Below, piece by piece: positions 11,101-20,319 of a stretch of DNA of 64,000 nt. The notes under the pieces are model-generated. The model saw only the letters and a list, made by a program, of their open reading frames with translations. It searched no databases and was not told the origin of the DNA. Source of the DNA: Sporisorium sorghi (lineage: Eukaryota > Basidiomycota > Ustilaginomycetes > Ustilaginales > Ustilaginaceae); the NCBI GenBank assembly GCA_023212695.1, contig JALCCG010000068.1:24758-88757 (forward strand), given 5' to 3'. Position 1 is the stretch's first letter, and each line of letters starts with the position of its first letter. The translations under genes and the position numbers were made by a program.

Positions 11101-14100
11101 GCACGCTGCCGAGGTGGCCTCGCTCAAGCAACAGCATCAAGATGCGCTTGCCCAGCACGACAAGGCCATCAAGGAGCTCTCTGAGTTGCATGCCTCAGCG
11201 GTAGCTGCTCTGCAAGAGCGTCATCGTGAAGAAGTGGCCAAGCACCAGGACTCGAACAGGGATCTCGCTGCAAGCCATGCTTCCGAGCTGGCCACGCTCC
11301 AGGATGGTCACCGTGCCAAGCTTGACGAGCATGAGAAATCCGTCAAGGAGCTGTCCGCATCGCACGTTGCCGCCGTCGCTGCTCTGGAACAAGGTCATCG
11401 CCAGGCACTCGCGACTCGCGATGCCGAGTTGGAGAGCGCAAAGAAGGAGCTCGACGTGCGCAGCAAGGAGCTCGACGCCCGCAACCAGGAGCTCGCGACG
11501 CGTACTCAAGAGCTCAACAGCGCCAAGGCAGAGATCGACGAGCTGCAAAAGAGCATCGCCTCGCTGCGCGCAGAGACAGGCCAGCTCAAGCAGCAGCTCG
11601 CCGAGCTTCAAAAGTCACACACGGCTGCTGAGCGAGAGCTTTCAGAGACCAAGTCGAGCCTCGACATGGTCAACGAAAAGGTGCGAAGGCAGGAGGAAAC
11701 GGCTCGCGAGCTTTCTCGCCAGCGCGAGGCTGAGGCCACCGCTGCAGCAGCTGCTGTCGCTGCTCGATCCGAAGCGCTCACTGCCACAGAAGCGCAGAAG
11801 GAGCAGTTCGAGGCGGCCCACGCGGTTGCTGTGGCTCAGAAGGAGCGTCAGCATCAGGACGCCGTTAAGGAGCTCGAAGATCGACACGCCACCGCCGTTG
11901 CCTCGATCCGTGCCGAGCACAAGCAGGCTCTCGAGAGCCGAGACGAGGCTGTTCACACGCACAAACAGCTCGTGGCGCAGCGAGAGCAAGAGCTGGACGC
12001 AAAGCGCACCGAGCTGCAAAAGGCAGTTGCTCAAGTGCAGTCGCTCGAACAGCAGCTCGTCCGTGAGCGAGAGCAGGCGTCGGAGCAACAGCGCGACGAG
12101 GTCGACAAGGTGCAAGCCCAGGTCAAGACACTCGAGGAGCAGCTCGTCGCCGAGAGGGAGCGTGCTCTGCAGCAGCAGCAAACCGAAGTGCAAAAGGTGC
12201 AAGCGCAAGTGCGCCAGCTCGAGGAGCAGCTCGCCAGCGAACGAGGCCTTGCGCTGCAACAGCAGAGCACCGAGGCTCAAAAGGTGCAAGCTCGAGTCCA
12301 GTCTCTGGAGCAGCAGCTTATCGATGAGCGTCAACGTGCTCTGGAAGAGCAGCGTAGCGAAGTCGCCAAGGTTCAGGTGCAGGTGCAGGCGCTCGAGCAG
12401 CAGATCGTCAAGCTGCAAGAAGACGCCAACACCTCGCAGCAGTCTCGCTCGATGGCAGAGACCAACCTGAAACAGGCTCAAACTGACCACTCGGCTCTGC
12501 AGAAGCAACACGACGAGGTCAAGGCGACGGTTGCTTCTTTGCAATCCAAGGTCCGCTATCTCGAGTCGTCGATCGCTGCTCAGCGCTCGTCCACCGAACA
12601 GAACCGTCTGGCCTCGGACAAGGGGCTGCAGACCATTCAATCGGCGCTCAACACGGCGCAGAAGAAGGTGCGCGAGCAAGAGGCCACGATCGCAAAAGCC
12701 GAGGCTGCTGCCGCCGCTGCCCTCGCTACTGCTGCTGCGGCCGAGGCACAGCTTCTGGCCAAGAACGAAGCTGTGACTGACACCGAAAACGAAGGCGATG
12801 ATTTCAAGGACGCGGTCGAGGCAACGGATGCTGCAGCAACCGAAGCCGACGAAGCTGCTGCCTCTCCCAAAGCTCCTGCCGTCGAGATGAAGGAGTCGTC
12901 TTGTCAGACCGATGACGAAGCGTGGCAGCTGTTCCAACAGCAACGCCAACAACAGGCTCTCGCAGCAGCGGCCGTGCTGCAGCCCACGAGCGAGAGCCTG
13001 GCTGCTCAGAACAACCTCATCACTCTGGGCGGAGCGAGGAGCGCCAACCGTGCTCGCGACTCGGTCGGTACGTTTGGAGGTGACCGGGCATCATCGCCTG
13101 CCACCGTGCTCTACGGCGCCGACGCCTTCAGCAGTCACAACCAGAGCCGCAGGCCTTCCGCCGACTCGACCTGGTCGCGTCACACGGACCGGGCTGCGTC
13201 CGAGGCCATTCCGTCGGTGCCTCCGCTGCCAGACAAGACCAAGGCGCCCATCATGTCGATGCCGCCACCGCCCTCGATGCCTCCTCCGTCGTCGCTCAAG
13301 AGGAACCAAGCTCCGCCACGACCCACGTCGCCTCCTCCGGCTGACCTGCTCACACGCGCCCAGCAGATCCACCTGCAGGTGCCGCCTGGCTCCAGCGAGC
13401 ACCCTCGTTCCGTCTCGCGAGCCTCTGGCCGTAGCGGACCGCCGCCGAGCGCGTATCCGTCGAGCAGCCGCGCGCGCCAGCAGAGCTCTGGCACGGGCAG
13501 CCTGCGTTCGCGCACCTACTCGAACGACTCGACCAACCCGCAGCCGCTGGATGGCAGCATCTACGCCAACCTGACGTCGGGACGCAAGAGCATCAGCTCG
13601 CGCAAGTCGGTGGCTCGACGACCTGCTGCGGGACCGCGCCAGTCGTCGGCCGCCTCGTTTGTGTCGGATGTCACTTCCGAGGTCAGCCGTCGTCTGTCGA
13701 TGATGTCGTCTGCTGCCTCGGACGCCGATGCCGGTGACGAGACGTTTGTCGTACGCGGACCAGGTGCAGCTGGTGGCAAGGCGGGCCAGCGCGGCCTGGC
13801 AGGGTTCGGCGCCGACTCGACCGACCCTGCGATCATCCACGCCATCACGCAAACCATGATTGGCGAGTACATGTACAAGTACACGCGCAAATCGATGGGA
13901 CGCGGCGGCCATTCCGACAAGCGCCATCGTCGCTACTTCTGGCTGCACCCGTACACCAAGATGCTGTACTGGACCATCAGCGATCCTGGTGGAGCCAAGG
14001 TATCGGAGGGCACGAGCAAGAGCGCTCCGATCGAGGGTGTGCGTGTGGTCGAGGACAGCAACCCGTCGCCTCCCGGTCTGCACGCCGAGAGCATCATCAT

Positions 14101-15217
14101 CACGACGGCTTCGCGCGAGGTCAAAATCAGCGCACCCAACCGCGAGCGACACGAAGCCTGGCTCGCTGCGCTCGAGTATCTGGTGCATCGCCCGACGATC
14201 CAGGATGCGACGGTGATTGCGAGCAACGCGGCACCGGAGCTGATGAGCGATGCCGAGAACGACCCGACGCTGATCACGCGCAGTGTGGGGCGTCGAGCCA
14301 AGCCGCGCGCCTCGGCGGCGACGCTGGGAAGCGCCTCGGTGACGGGATCGCGGCGGCTGTCGGCGCAGCGCAGCTTTCTGACGCGTCGATCGTCCGACCA
14401 CGCTCTGCGCAACGAGTCGACACCGCGTCGACGCGGCAGCATTGGCGCACAGAGCGTGCTCTACCCCTCGTTGGGCAAGCGACGCGATGTAGCGGCCAAG
14501 GAGTGGCTTCAGCAGCACGAGCACGACCGTGAGATGTCGGTCTCAATGAGCCCGAGCCGCAGCGTGCGCAACGGCATCTACTCTGCCAGTGTCCGCAGTG
14601 GTGATGCGGAAGTGGACGATTTCGAGCTGCTGGATCTGACGGCTACGCAGTCGCCTTTGCGGCGGGCGCTGGCGAACGACGATCCGCGGCTGAAGACGGC
14701 GGAGCAGATGCTGGAGGAGGACGAGCCGGAGGACTGGGATGGGCTGACCAACGTGCGCGCGTGCTGCGATGGCAAGCACGACGTTGGCTCGCTTGCCCAT
14801 CATCATCATCACAGCCAGGCGGGCTCAACGAGCGCGAGCCGCAAGTCATCGCGCATCCATCGGCGCGAGTCGAGCGGCGGCTCGCGCTTGTCGTCCATCG
14901 GTTTGAAGTCAAAACTGGACGCGGCGGTCAAAGCAGCTGAAGAGCGCGAGCAGCAGCAGGTGCCTCCGGTGCCGCGGCTGCCTGCGTCGCTCCTGCCCAG
15001 CGGCACGGCGCTCGGGATCAACAAGCTGCAGGGCCGCGAGAGCACCGACAGCACTGCGTCGGCGGCGGCTGGGGGTGAGGGCGCGACGGACGAGCTGAGC
15101 GTGTTGACGGCCGGACGCCCTGCGAGCGCGTTGTCGCTGACCGGGCCAAGTTATGGACAGCGGCTGGAGCAGATTCGGAAAGCTAGGCAGTCGGCGGGTA
15201 GTTCGAGTGGGCGATGA
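8135..15217 (+). CDS. NUM1: NUM1/ApsA/Mcp5-type cortical dynein anchor (coiled coils plus C-terminal PH domain)
   Basis: This is a single 2360-residue exon. The family tethers cytoplasmic dynein, and in yeast also mitochondria, to the plasma membrane during nuclear migration. The Ser/Pro-rich N terminus is followed by coiled coil (about 130-560), a disordered acidic/Ser-rich stretch, and a very long coiled coil (about 780-1570). The latter holds two arrays with a 29-residue period: His-containing units at about 930-1100, and a Gln/Glu array of about 4.5 units at about 1293-1428. A Pro/Ser-rich linker leads to a Mcp5-type PH domain at about 1898-2020, including GEYMYKYTRK, HRRYFWLHPYTKMLYW and RHEAWLAALEYLVHRP. 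A basic, Ser-rich tail follows. In U. maydis literature num1 also names an unrelated splicing factor, so the symbol here follows yeast use. Confidence 0.88.
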   Translation: MDPSGPDGSSEGLFEGNLPPSPSPASRLTYPASPKDMPTSSHLAFRPPPRPGSSMRKGRKSDFNTPAPPPLPTAPMPTYEHRPLTDSTNFGSHHNRLSDANLLSSPSRSTSRSGASGQTSRPSSQNGKTVDLTRSVRERLQVLREENETQVNSAGLLGQGLLGLRTKIESLMDELAEELSAAEDHSEDSHGDKPANARIRDLSERIEAEIEDLEMQKQKLFSDITVHSVEVASGNLADTSMFSLSETPSKASRVADAIRNLTATPGKSPAAPTGTTPRQTDRRSRNAAARQAKADTDLINEIQAGLVQEVRRLQGLLKERDDQRVSLERSHAELEKQLDQYKPRVIQMTETEDALKQENWDLNVSKQNLEEQLSEIKSTLKKAELDNLRLNKEIGKARETVDSQRLQIDGHVAEIERLNKTRETEIALARRERAGMQRDVSDLQSELQKLRNQQLHEQTAVSRSVSHSFMSDAANDENADADALAARLRAASGEAPRSPGDSIYSADGAVLSPLGNRLGRDKETQDLRAKLALAQRKAGKDAAEKRRVREKNAELAKLLVKAGVKVPQGLDDDAETSEDEELHWLDENEAHSPSAKRLSHIRVSRPASMRPRLGRKMGTVSSNSTDSIIEYAEFEDDSNTRTPAAPDDASPSRASLDGMDPAFADIDRADPANVSVDSAASRNAPRGHRSRPSIGSSPLARNALLPQEADEQESPSSQRVLPKGGRRSGATVRPASAVFEPSALGSELGGLAAELEAQAGAPELFEASMQTDEMPDLVAPALAKRDEQHKAAIESIHKEHASVIESIHAEHAAKISTLQGQHAEAIDTLKKKYDNEIDALSACHEKSLTAKDESHAAALESALAERAKVHDAAIAEARSRHSRALAEQVAASSAALAAAVASHKTSTEDFERKVKEEKELKEASHTFALSQKDRQHKETLDALEASHAEALQDLRNEHQQLLAIREKALEEADAQLAERERASNELIASHAAEVASLKQQHQDALAQHDKAIKELSELHASAVAALQERHREEVAKHQDSNRDLAASHASELATLQDGHRAKLDEHEKSVKELSASHVAAVAALEQGHRQALATRDAELESAKKELDVRSKELDARNQELATRTQELNSAKAEIDELQKSIASLRAETGQLKQQLAELQKSHTAAERELSETKSSLDMVNEKVRRQEETARELSRQREAEATAAAAAVAARSEALTATEAQKEQFEAAHAVAVAQKERQHQDAVKELEDRHATAVASIRAEHKQALESRDEAVHTHKQLVAQREQELDAKRTELQKAVAQVQSLEQQLVREREQASEQQRDEVDKVQAQVKTLEEQLVAERERALQQQQTEVQKVQAQVRQLEEQLASERGLALQQQSTEAQKVQARVQSLEQQLIDERQRALEEQRSEVAKVQVQVQALEQQIVKLQEDANTSQQSRSMAETNLKQAQTDHSALQKQHDEVKATVASLQSKVRYLESSIAAQRSSTEQNRLASDKGLQTIQSALNTAQKKVREQEATIAKAEAAAAAALATAAAAEAQLLAKNEAVTDTENEGDDFKDAVEATDAAATEADEAAASPKAPAVEMKESSCQTDDEAWQLFQQQRQQQALAAAAVLQPTSESLAAQNNLITLGGARSANRARDSVGTFGGDRASSPATVLYGADAFSSHNQSRRPSADSTWSRHTDRAASEAIPSVPPLPDKTKAPIMSMPPPPSMPPPSSLKRNQAPPRPTSPPPADLLTRAQQIHLQVPPGSSEHPRSVSRASGRSGPPPSAYPSSSRARQQSSGTGSLRSRTYSNDSTNPQPLDGSIYANLTSGRKSISSRKSVARRPAAGPRQSSAASFVSDVTSEVSRRLSMMSSAASDADAGDETFVVRGPGAAGGKAGQRGLAGFGADSTDPAIIHAITQTMIGEYMYKYTRKSMGRGGHSDKRHRRYFWLHPYTKMLYWTISDPGGAKVSEGTSKSAPIEGVRVVEDSNPSPPGLHAESIIITTASREVKISAPNRERHEAWLAALEYLVHRPTIQDATVIASNAAPELMSDAENDPTLITRSVGRRAKPRASAATLGSASVTGSRRLSAQRSFLTRRSSDHALRNESTPRRRGSIGAQSVLYPSLGKRRDVAAKEWLQQHEHDREMSVSMSPSRSVRNGIYSASVRSGDAEVDDFELLDLTATQSPLRRALANDDPRLKTAEQMLEEDEPEDWDGLTNVRACCDGKHDVGSLAHHHHHSQAGSTSASRKSSRIHRRESSGGSRLSSIGLKSKLDAAVKAAEEREQQQVPPVPRLPASLLPSGTALGINKLQGRESTDSTASAAAGGEGATDELSVLTAGRPASALSLTGPSYGQRLEQIRKARQSAGSSSGR
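12016..12405 (+). repeat. Tandem array of 29-residue (87-bp) coiled-coil units within NUM1-like CDS
   Basis: About four and a half consecutive units share the pattern KVQAQVxxLEEQLxxERxxA, followed by LQQQxTEV or a variant. Each unit is 29 residues. Units differ by many substitutions, so this is an older in-frame duplication rather than recent slippage. Confidence 0.8.
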
Positions 15218-16073
15218 AAAGATGCTTTGCACGGGCTAGTATAGATTGCGAGAATGCTACGAGTTTCACGTTTGGCGCCGTGTGACAATGAGCGTGGCTG
15301 CGAGTTGGGCGTGTCGACCGGCTTGCTTGCTCGACCCTTGCCTCTTTCGAACGGGTAAGACGAAGCAGAAGGCATCCACAACGAACCATGACCATCAACC
15401 GAATGCTGGGAGTAACGCGGCGGACATCTAACCCTTCTGGCTCTGGCTTCTGAAGCCGCAGTCAACACAACCGACTGCTGTGGCTCGCGGGTGGGAGCGA
15501 GCAACACGAACCTCACGCATCTTGGCGCGAGTTGAGCTCGCGATTAGCCGCCCGTCCGCGGTCGTGGCGCCTCGAAACTCCGCTGCAACTCGTTTTCCTG
15601 CGAGAAATTCCTATTGTCTGAAAGAGTGCTGATTCTTCATTTCATGTCGCTTGCTTTTTGTCCATCCATCTGTCCCCGCCTGCGAACGCACGCTCAGATC
15701 GCAATGAAGTGTGTCTCGAAAGGCATGTGGCCTCGGTGGGTCGGGGATCACGAGGCAGACAGCGAGATCTGGCAGGATGAGCTGCGTTCGCTGCTCGCAT
15801 GAGGCTATCAAGAGTCTATCCACCGCAACGCAACATTTGGCTTCACGCCTTGAGCAAACAGCGTAAGAGGGAGACTTGGGCACAACCAAGACAGTCGGGG
15901 CGAGCTCAAAAACCAAGCTAAGCTAACGGTGCCTGAGCGGCGCCAAATTTGCAACACGCGCGAGCTTGCCAGTCGAGACGCGTTGAAGACGCAGAGGAAG
16001 CACAAATTGGCTCATTTTGGCAAGAAGGGCGGCTTGAGCACGAGAGCAGTCATCCCGCCCCGCCCGACTGACT

Positions 16074-16098
16074 CGTCCGTCCGTCCGTCCGTCCGTCC
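16074..16098. repeat. (CCGT)n microsatellite
   Basis: About six tandem CCGT units upstream of SKN7. Confidence 0.9.
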
Positions 16099-16261
16099 AT
16101 CTGCCCGTCCGCCCACTTTCGGCAAAGCAAAAGCAAGAAATTGAGAGAGCCTTTTTGCACTGATGGACTGCCCGATTCGACTGTTTCTTGAGAGAGTGAC
16201 TGCCGAACTGCTTACATTGAATCTCTCTGCGTCGACATGGCTTCCTCGTTGCTCGTTCCTT

Positions 16262-16287
16262 GTCGTCGTCGTCGTCGTCGTCGTCGT
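16262..16287. repeat. (GTC)n microsatellite
   Basis: About eight to nine uninterrupted GTC units in the SKN7 leader region. Confidence 0.9.
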
Positions 16288-16323
16288 TAGCTCTCGTCGC
16301 TGCCTCTCTTTTCATCCACTACC

Positions 16324-16355
16324 TTCTTCTTCTTCTTCTTCTTCTTCTTCTTCTT
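16324..16355. repeat. (TTC)n microsatellite
   Basis: About ten TTC units in the pyrimidine-rich SKN7 leader. Confidence 0.9.
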
Positions 16356-16899
16356 TTTCTTTGCGGCCCACATCACCATCCCTTTCATATCTGCCTCTGC
16401 ATCCGTCGTTTCCGGCAGTTCATCTTTGGATCCCACACATCCATCCGCCACCCCACCTTTCTTGCTCACCATCCAAGCAAAATTTGCTCATTTGCTGCCG
16501 CTCTGCCGCTCTTGCCTATCGATTGCAAAGCTGTGCTAGCTCGATTGGTTCCTTCCGTCTGCCTCTTGCTCGCCTCACTGGTCTCGCCTCACCACGATCT
16601 ATCACGCAGCCACCGCCGCGCTTTCATTTACGATAGCCATCTGCAGCGCCTTTGGGGCTTGTAACTGTACATCCACCCGAGTCGGTTTCGTTCTCGCAGT
16701 CTCACCAGGTGTAGCAGACATCTTGCTCGTCTCTGGTCTACTCTCACCTCGACATCAAGATCAAAAGCCTCGTCGTCCTCTGCGGACTCATTTTGCACTA
16801 CGCCATCCTCACTACCATTCTCACGCATCTACATGATCAAATACTTTGGCTCTCAATCCTCTTGACATTCAGCCACTAGCTGGCTTTCTACGACCCACA

Positions 16900-19800
16900 A
16901 TGTCGAATCATCAAAACTGGCACGACCAGCAGCCTCAGTACTCAGGCCCACCGCAGCAGCGACACCATTCCAACATGGATCCATACGCCGGCCCATCGCC
17001 TTCCTCCCAGCAGCCTCCTCCTTACTCCAACGCGCCACACTCGGGCAACTATCCACAAGCACACCTCCCACCTCCCGTCGGTCGTCATCCATCTCAGCAG
17101 CAACAGCAACAGCAGCAATGGGGCTCCTCCAGTGGATCGCAGGAGTTCGGAGGTCCCAGCCCGAGCAACTCCAACCCGCGTTCTTCCGGCCCTTATCCTT
17201 CCGGTTTCGACATGTCGCCCCCCAACATGGCCAACTCCAACAGTCCCATGCGACAGCACGGCAACCACACCTCGCCCTACGCATCCCAATCCAACTATGG
17301 TCCGCCTCCACAGCATGGCCCCTCCGATCCGCAGATGCATCCAGGCGCAAGAGCTGGCGGGCCTCCGCAGTACGACAATCCGCCCAGCCACGCTCCCACA
17401 GGCGGCGGCGGCGGCGGCGGCGGCGGTTACCCACATCCTCACCATCCCTCGTCGCAACCACCACAGAACATGCCGCCTCATCAGCAGCAGCAACAGCAAT
17501 CGCTTGCACCGCCATCCCAACATCACTCGCATCCTTCCCAGCAGCAGCAGCAGCAGCAGCACTGGAACAACGGCCCCGGCCACCTCCCCTCGGTGCTCCA
17601 GCCTCAGTCTCTACCTCCACCCTCCGGCGGTCCAGGTGCGATGCGTGGCCCAGGCGGCGCACCTCCTCCCGCCCATGCATTGGATCGACCCTTTGGTGGC
17701 TCCTTCCCTAAGCAGGAGGATGACCTCGACGATGATGACGACTACGATGGCAAGGGCAAAGGTCGCGCCGGCGATGGAAGCCAGACCGCCAACAAGGGCA
17801 CCAGCGACTTTGTCAAGAAGCTCTTCAGCATGCTCGATGACAAGGCCTACGAATCCGTTGTCGCATGGTCTCCCTCTGGCGAAAGCTTCATCGTCAAGGA
17901 CATGAACGATTTCACAAAGCACGTCCTTCCGCGCAACTTTCGCCATTCCAACTTTGCCAGTTTCGTCCGTCAGCTCAACAAGTACGACTTCCACAAGGTC
18001 AAGAACCCCGAGGATGGTTCGGGCACCGTCGGCGAGCACGTGTGGGAGTTTCAGCACCCTGACTTTGTGCGTGGCCGCGAGGATCTGCTCGAGAACGTCA
18101 AGCGCAAGATCCCCGCCAAGAAGAAGCCCAACCTCAAAGGCGGCGCGCTCGATGCAGATCGCGACGACAGCCCATCCGCGCCGCTACCCACCATCGACAC
18201 CCAGGACAGGCCCGGAGAGTCGTATGCCGATCTCAAGGCGCAGGTGGCTCACTTGACAGCTGTGCAAGACCAGATGCAGAACCACGTCCTTGCGCTCACC
18301 AAGCAGTACCAGGGCGTCATCGGAGAGATGCTCACGTTCCAGCGCAACATGGTGCAGCAGGATCAGCTCATGCAGAACCTCATTCAGTACCTTATGAATT
18401 TGGAGCAGGACCGACGCGTCGATGCCGGCCTTGATCAACCATCATCAGCTGCGGCGTTTTTGTCTCAGACTGGTGCCGGTGCTGGTGACAACCACGCTTC
18501 CAATGACGGCTCCTACCTGCCTCCAGGCGTGCAGGGTTCGTACGGCATGGCACGCATCAACGAATCGTCGCATAGGCCGCCTGCCGATACCTCCAACAGC
18601 AGCAACAACGGTAATGGCAGCAGCAGTCTTAAAGCAGCTGTGCCAACAGGTCCACATTCCGTGGGTTCGTCCGGTCCATCAGCCGATACAAATAGTAACA
18701 CTACCAATGCCGGCTCATCGACCAGAATGTCTGGCATGACCACTGCTCCTTCCACCGTAGCGCCCCTATCGCCCAAGAGCGTCGCTTCGCCGCTCGATGG
18801 CAATGCTGGAAAGACGCCGGAAATGTCGCAAACGCTGAGCAACCCTTTGGCACCGATGCTGATGCAACCTCCTCATCTCGACGACTCGGGCAGACGCAAT
18901 TCGAACCTGTCATCGCTTCGCATGTTCCACGGCGGCGCAGATGCCAGCAATGGTCCTGGAAGCAGCAGCAGCCACAGCAACAACATGCCCAAACTCGAAT
19001 CTCGCACCACCTCGTACGACAGCAGCAGAGGCAGAGACACTCCTTCGCAGTCCGCTTCCGCATCCGCCGAACCCAACAGGAACAACAACGGCCCCGCGGG
19101 TGCCGACGGCGCATCGGCGACGAACAACAACGGCAGCAACCATTCGAACAAGCTCCTGCGTCCGCGTCGACCCACGCTCGTGCCTGGCTGGGCGGTGCCT
19201 CCGCGTGTCCTGTTGGTGGACGACGACGAGGTGTGTCGACGACTGTCGTCCAAGTTCTTGCAGGTGTTTGGCTGTTCGATCGACTATGCCGCCGACAGCA
19301 TGACGGCGGTCAACAAGATGAACCAGGAAAAGTACGACTTGGTGCTGATGGACATTGTCATGCCCAACCTCGACGGCATGTCTGCCACCTCCTTGATCCG
19401 ACAGTTTGATCCGAGCACGCCCATCATCAGCATGACGAGCAACTCGGGGCCGAGCGAGCTGATCAACTACATGTCGAGCGGCATGACCGACATCCTGCCC
19501 AAGCCTTTCACCAAGGAAGGGCTGCTGAATATGCTCGAGAAGCACCTGCTTCATTTGAAGGCGGCGCAGCGCGAGCACCGTGCGGCGTCGACGGACCAGG
19601 GTGGTGCGGTGGGGCACATGGCTGCACCTGGCGCTGCAGCGGGTGGAGCGGGTGGTATGAAGAGTGGAGGAGGTGGAGTGTCTCCGCCTCCGCCAAACCA
19701 CGTCGGAGCGGGCAGCACGCCAAGCAACGGCGGTCTGACAGGCGCCGAGAGCGACGGCGTCAACCCGCTCGCCGGCATGGGGTTCACGGACGAAGAGTAC

Positions 19801-20133
19801 GTCGCCATGCTGCAGAACCTCATTGCTGCAGGTACGGGTGATGAGCAGCTCGCCAGCGCGCTGTTTGGCAATGACTTTGCTTCGGACAATACGCCTTCGC
19901 GCAGCGGTGGTGAGCTCGGCGGACATGGTAGCAATGGCAATGCGAGGAACAGCCCGTACGAAGCTGGTGGTGGTGGCGGAGCGGGACTGAAGCGCTCTGC
20001 GTCAAACTCGGAGGACGTGTCGGGTATGCGCACCAGTCATGGTGGTATGTCTCATCACCAGCAGCAGCAACAGCAGCAGCACGGTGCGCCGGCGGAGGCC
20101 AACAAGCGCGGTCGCTTTGGCGAGATGTCGTAG
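16900..20133 (+). CDS. SKN7: SKN7-type transcription factor: HSF DNA-binding domain plus response-regulator receiver
   Basis: This 1077-residue protein starts at ATG 16900. Residues 1-300 are Gln/Pro/Ser/Gly-rich with several poly-Gln runs and a poly-Gly run. An HSF-type DNA-binding domain spans about 301-405 (DFVKKLFSMLDDKAYESVVA, LPRNFRHSNFASFVRQLNKY, VWEFQHPDFVRGREDLLEN). A coiled coil follows at about 444-500. A receiver domain lies at about 767-885 (RVLLVDDDEVCRRLSSKFL, YDLVLMDIVMPNLDGMSATS, DILPKPFTKEGLL). The likely phospho-acceptor is Asp818 in LMDIVMP, and the conserved Lys of LPKPF is present. A Gly/Gln-rich tail follows. SKN7/Prr1 proteins are the nuclear ends of fungal His-Asp phosphorelays, acting in oxidative and osmotic stress. 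The domain order is diagnostic. Confidence 0.95.
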   Translation: MSNHQNWHDQQPQYSGPPQQRHHSNMDPYAGPSPSSQQPPPYSNAPHSGNYPQAHLPPPVGRHPSQQQQQQQQWGSSSGSQEFGGPSPSNSNPRSSGPYPSGFDMSPPNMANSNSPMRQHGNHTSPYASQSNYGPPPQHGPSDPQMHPGARAGGPPQYDNPPSHAPTGGGGGGGGGYPHPHHPSSQPPQNMPPHQQQQQQSLAPPSQHHSHPSQQQQQQQHWNNGPGHLPSVLQPQSLPPPSGGPGAMRGPGGAPPPAHALDRPFGGSFPKQEDDLDDDDDYDGKGKGRAGDGSQTANKGTSDFVKKLFSMLDDKAYESVVAWSPSGESFIVKDMNDFTKHVLPRNFRHSNFASFVRQLNKYDFHKVKNPEDGSGTVGEHVWEFQHPDFVRGREDLLENVKRKIPAKKKPNLKGGALDADRDDSPSAPLPTIDTQDRPGESYADLKAQVAHLTAVQDQMQNHVLALTKQYQGVIGEMLTFQRNMVQQDQLMQNLIQYLMNLEQDRRVDAGLDQPSSAAAFLSQTGAGAGDNHASNDGSYLPPGVQGSYGMARINESSHRPPADTSNSSNNGNGSSSLKAAVPTGPHSVGSSGPSADTNSNTTNAGSSTRMSGMTTAPSTVAPLSPKSVASPLDGNAGKTPEMSQTLSNPLAPMLMQPPHLDDSGRRNSNLSSLRMFHGGADASNGPGSSSSHSNNMPKLESRTTSYDSSRGRDTPSQSASASAEPNRNNNGPAGADGASATNNNGSNHSNKLLRPRRPTLVPGWAVPPRVLLVDDDEVCRRLSSKFLQVFGCSIDYAADSMTAVNKMNQEKYDLVLMDIVMPNLDGMSATSLIRQFDPSTPIISMTSNSGPSELINYMSSGMTDILPKPFTKEGLLNMLEKHLLHLKAAQREHRAASTDQGGAVGHMAAPGAAAGGAGGMKSGGGGVSPPPPNHVGAGSTPSNGGLTGAESDGVNPLAGMGFTDEEYVAMLQNLIAAGTGDEQLASALFGNDFASDNTPSRSGGELGGHGSNGNARNSPYEAGGGGGAGLKRSASNSEDVSGMRTSHGGMSHHQQQQQQQHGAPAEANKRGRFGEMS

Positions 20134-20319
20134 CTCACCAATCGAAGAACGCTCTCTTGCTCTTGGGCTTCTTTTCTCTCTCTCTCTCTGTCTCTCTCTC
20201 GTGTGTAACTGTACCCCACCTCGTGTATCTATACAACCTCTATTCGGGCGGCACAATTCTGCTTGGTCAAAACAATGGATCTGCATTCTTCCCCCTTACC
20301 GCACCCCCCCCGCCCGACA
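20134..20319. other. Convergent 3' intergenic, SKN7 and NTR1
   Basis: Only 186 bases separate the two stop codons. A CT-rich stretch lies at about 20175-20205. No gene seen. Confidence 0.5.

Larger units (their letters stand above)
15218..16899. other. Intergenic region and leader of SKN7
   Basis: No coding gene supported. It carries three microsatellites: (CCGT)n at about 16074-16098, (GTC)n at 16262-16287 and (TTC)n at about 16324-16355. The 300 bases before the SKN7 ATG are strongly pyrimidine-rich. The in-frame extension back to 16846 begins with TTG and is not used. Confidence 0.5.

Noticed and set aside
8936..11191. 751-residue antisense frame within the NUM1-like gene, and similar ones at 11642-12952 and 13091-14524
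   Set aside because: Antisense shadows of a coiled-coil gene. The Leu-rich translations come from Glu/Lys/Gln codons read backwards.
10500..12420. Direct repeats that could suggest a CRISPR-like or satellite array
   Set aside because: The units are degenerate, in frame, and encode coiled-coil repeats of the NUM1-like protein.
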